Source of the DNA: Bacteroides sp. | Lineage (GTDB): Bacteria > Bacteroidota > Bacteroidia > Bacteroidales > GCA-2748055 | DNA: 5,859 nucleotides | Direction of reading: 5' to 3' | Assembly: GCA_011048475.1 (NCBI GenBank) | Contig: DSDZ01000461.1 | Span: 1 to 5,859, forward strand | Shown: positions 5,462-5,859 of the stretch, one piece after another | Layout of the letters: each line of letters starts with the position of its first letter | Numbering within the stretch: the stretch's first letter is position 1 | Program-made: the position numbers and the translations under genes | The notes under the pieces: generated by a model | Database searches by the model: none | What the model was told of the DNA's origin: nothing | What the model saw: the letters and a program-made list of their open reading frames with translations, nothing else

Positions 5462-5859
5462 ATGTGGACACTGTTTAAAAAAGAGATCAGCGGATTTTTC
5501 AGCAGCCTGACCGGTTACGTGGTGATCGTGGTCTTTTTGCTGCTGAACAGCCTGTTCATGTGGGTCGTCCCGGGACAGTTCAATGTGATCGAGAACGGGT
5601 ATGCCACCCTGGATTCCCTGTTTGCCCTGGCCCCCTGGGTCTTCCTTTTCCTGGTCCCCGCCATCACCATGCGCATGATCGCGGAGGAGAAAAGATCGGG
5701 TACCCTGGAACTGCTGTATACCAGGCCGGTAACAGAGATGCAGATCATCCTGGCCAAGTTCCTGGCCTCCTGGGCGCTGGTCCTCCTCTCGCTGATCCCC
5801 ACCCTCCTCTACTTCTGGTCCGTCTCCCGGCTGGGGAGTCCCCCGGGAAACATCGATAC
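5462..5859 (+). CDS. gldF: GldF, gliding-associated ABC transporter permease (N-terminal part)
   Basis: The first 132 codons of a gene cut by the window edge. GldF and GldG form, with the ATPase GldA, an inner-membrane ABC transporter required for gliding in Flavobacterium johnsoniae; homologues are also kept by non-gliding Bacteroidetes. The peptide matches GldF along its whole visible length: start MWTLFKKEISGFFSSLTGYVVI, LLLNSLFMWV (27-36), ALAPWVFLFLVPAITMRMIAEE (about 55-76), EKRSGTLELLYTRPV (76-90) and a PPGNID sequence near the cut. E-K-x-x-G-T-L-E-L-L-x-T-x-P is the shared core of this ABC-2 permease group. Membrane helices are expected at about 17-37, 54-72 and 95-118. Met at 5462 is the only start in frame and agrees with the family N-terminus. 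A 21-base gap separates it from the SpoIID gene, with no Shine-Dalgarno sequence. A gldG gene is expected just downstream. Confidence 0.92.
   Translation, partial: MWTLFKKEISGFFSSLTGYVVIVVFLLLNSLFMWVVPGQFNVIENGYATLDSLFALAPWVFLFLVPAITMRMIAEEKRSGTLELLYTRPVTEMQIILAKFLASWALVLLSLIPTLLYFWSVSRLGSPPGNID

Overview
The window is a densely packed, all-plus-strand stretch of bacterial chromosome from a member of the Bacteroidota, probably an uncultured or environmental Bacteroidales-type lineage with fairly GC-rich DNA. The evidence for this is a GldF-type permease, a SurE that matches Bacteroidetes SurE motif by motif, an MCE protein with a long repeat tail, and several starts with no convincing Shine-Dalgarno sequence (mlaD, lpxB, gldF), which is common in this phylum. 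The order within the phylum is an inference. Nothing points to a mobile element, prophage, CRISPR array or RNA gene.

Layout. Bases 1-144 are the last 47 codons of an MlaE-type permease. mlaF (ATPase, 149-889) and mlaD (MCE substrate-binding protein, 900-1952) follow after gaps of 4 and 10 bases, so the three form one phospholipid-transport operon. A 5'-truncated AT-rich spacer at 1953-2037 is the largest non-coding gap and the only plausible internal promoter. After it come surE (2038-2844), a 97-residue three-helix membrane protein of unknown function (2834-3127, overlapping surE by 11 bases), lpxB (3133-4257), a secreted SpoIID/LytB-domain protein (4268-5440) and the start of gldF (5462 to the window edge). 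Gaps in this second group are 5, 10 and 21 bases, so it also looks like one transcription unit.

How the genes fit together. The common theme is the Gram-negative envelope. MlaEFD moves phospholipids between inner and outer membrane, LpxB makes the disaccharide of lipid A, the SpoIID protein probably acts on peptidoglycan glycan strands, and GldF is part of an inner-membrane ABC transporter linked to gliding. SurE is a nucleotide/phosphate phosphatase often found near such housekeeping genes. The small membrane protein between surE and lpxB is the one gene with no assigned role.

No clearly new system is visible. The items most worth checking are the exact 41-residue repeat tail of MlaD, the unnamed small membrane protein locked between surE and lpxB, and the SpoIID protein in a Gram-negative envelope operon.
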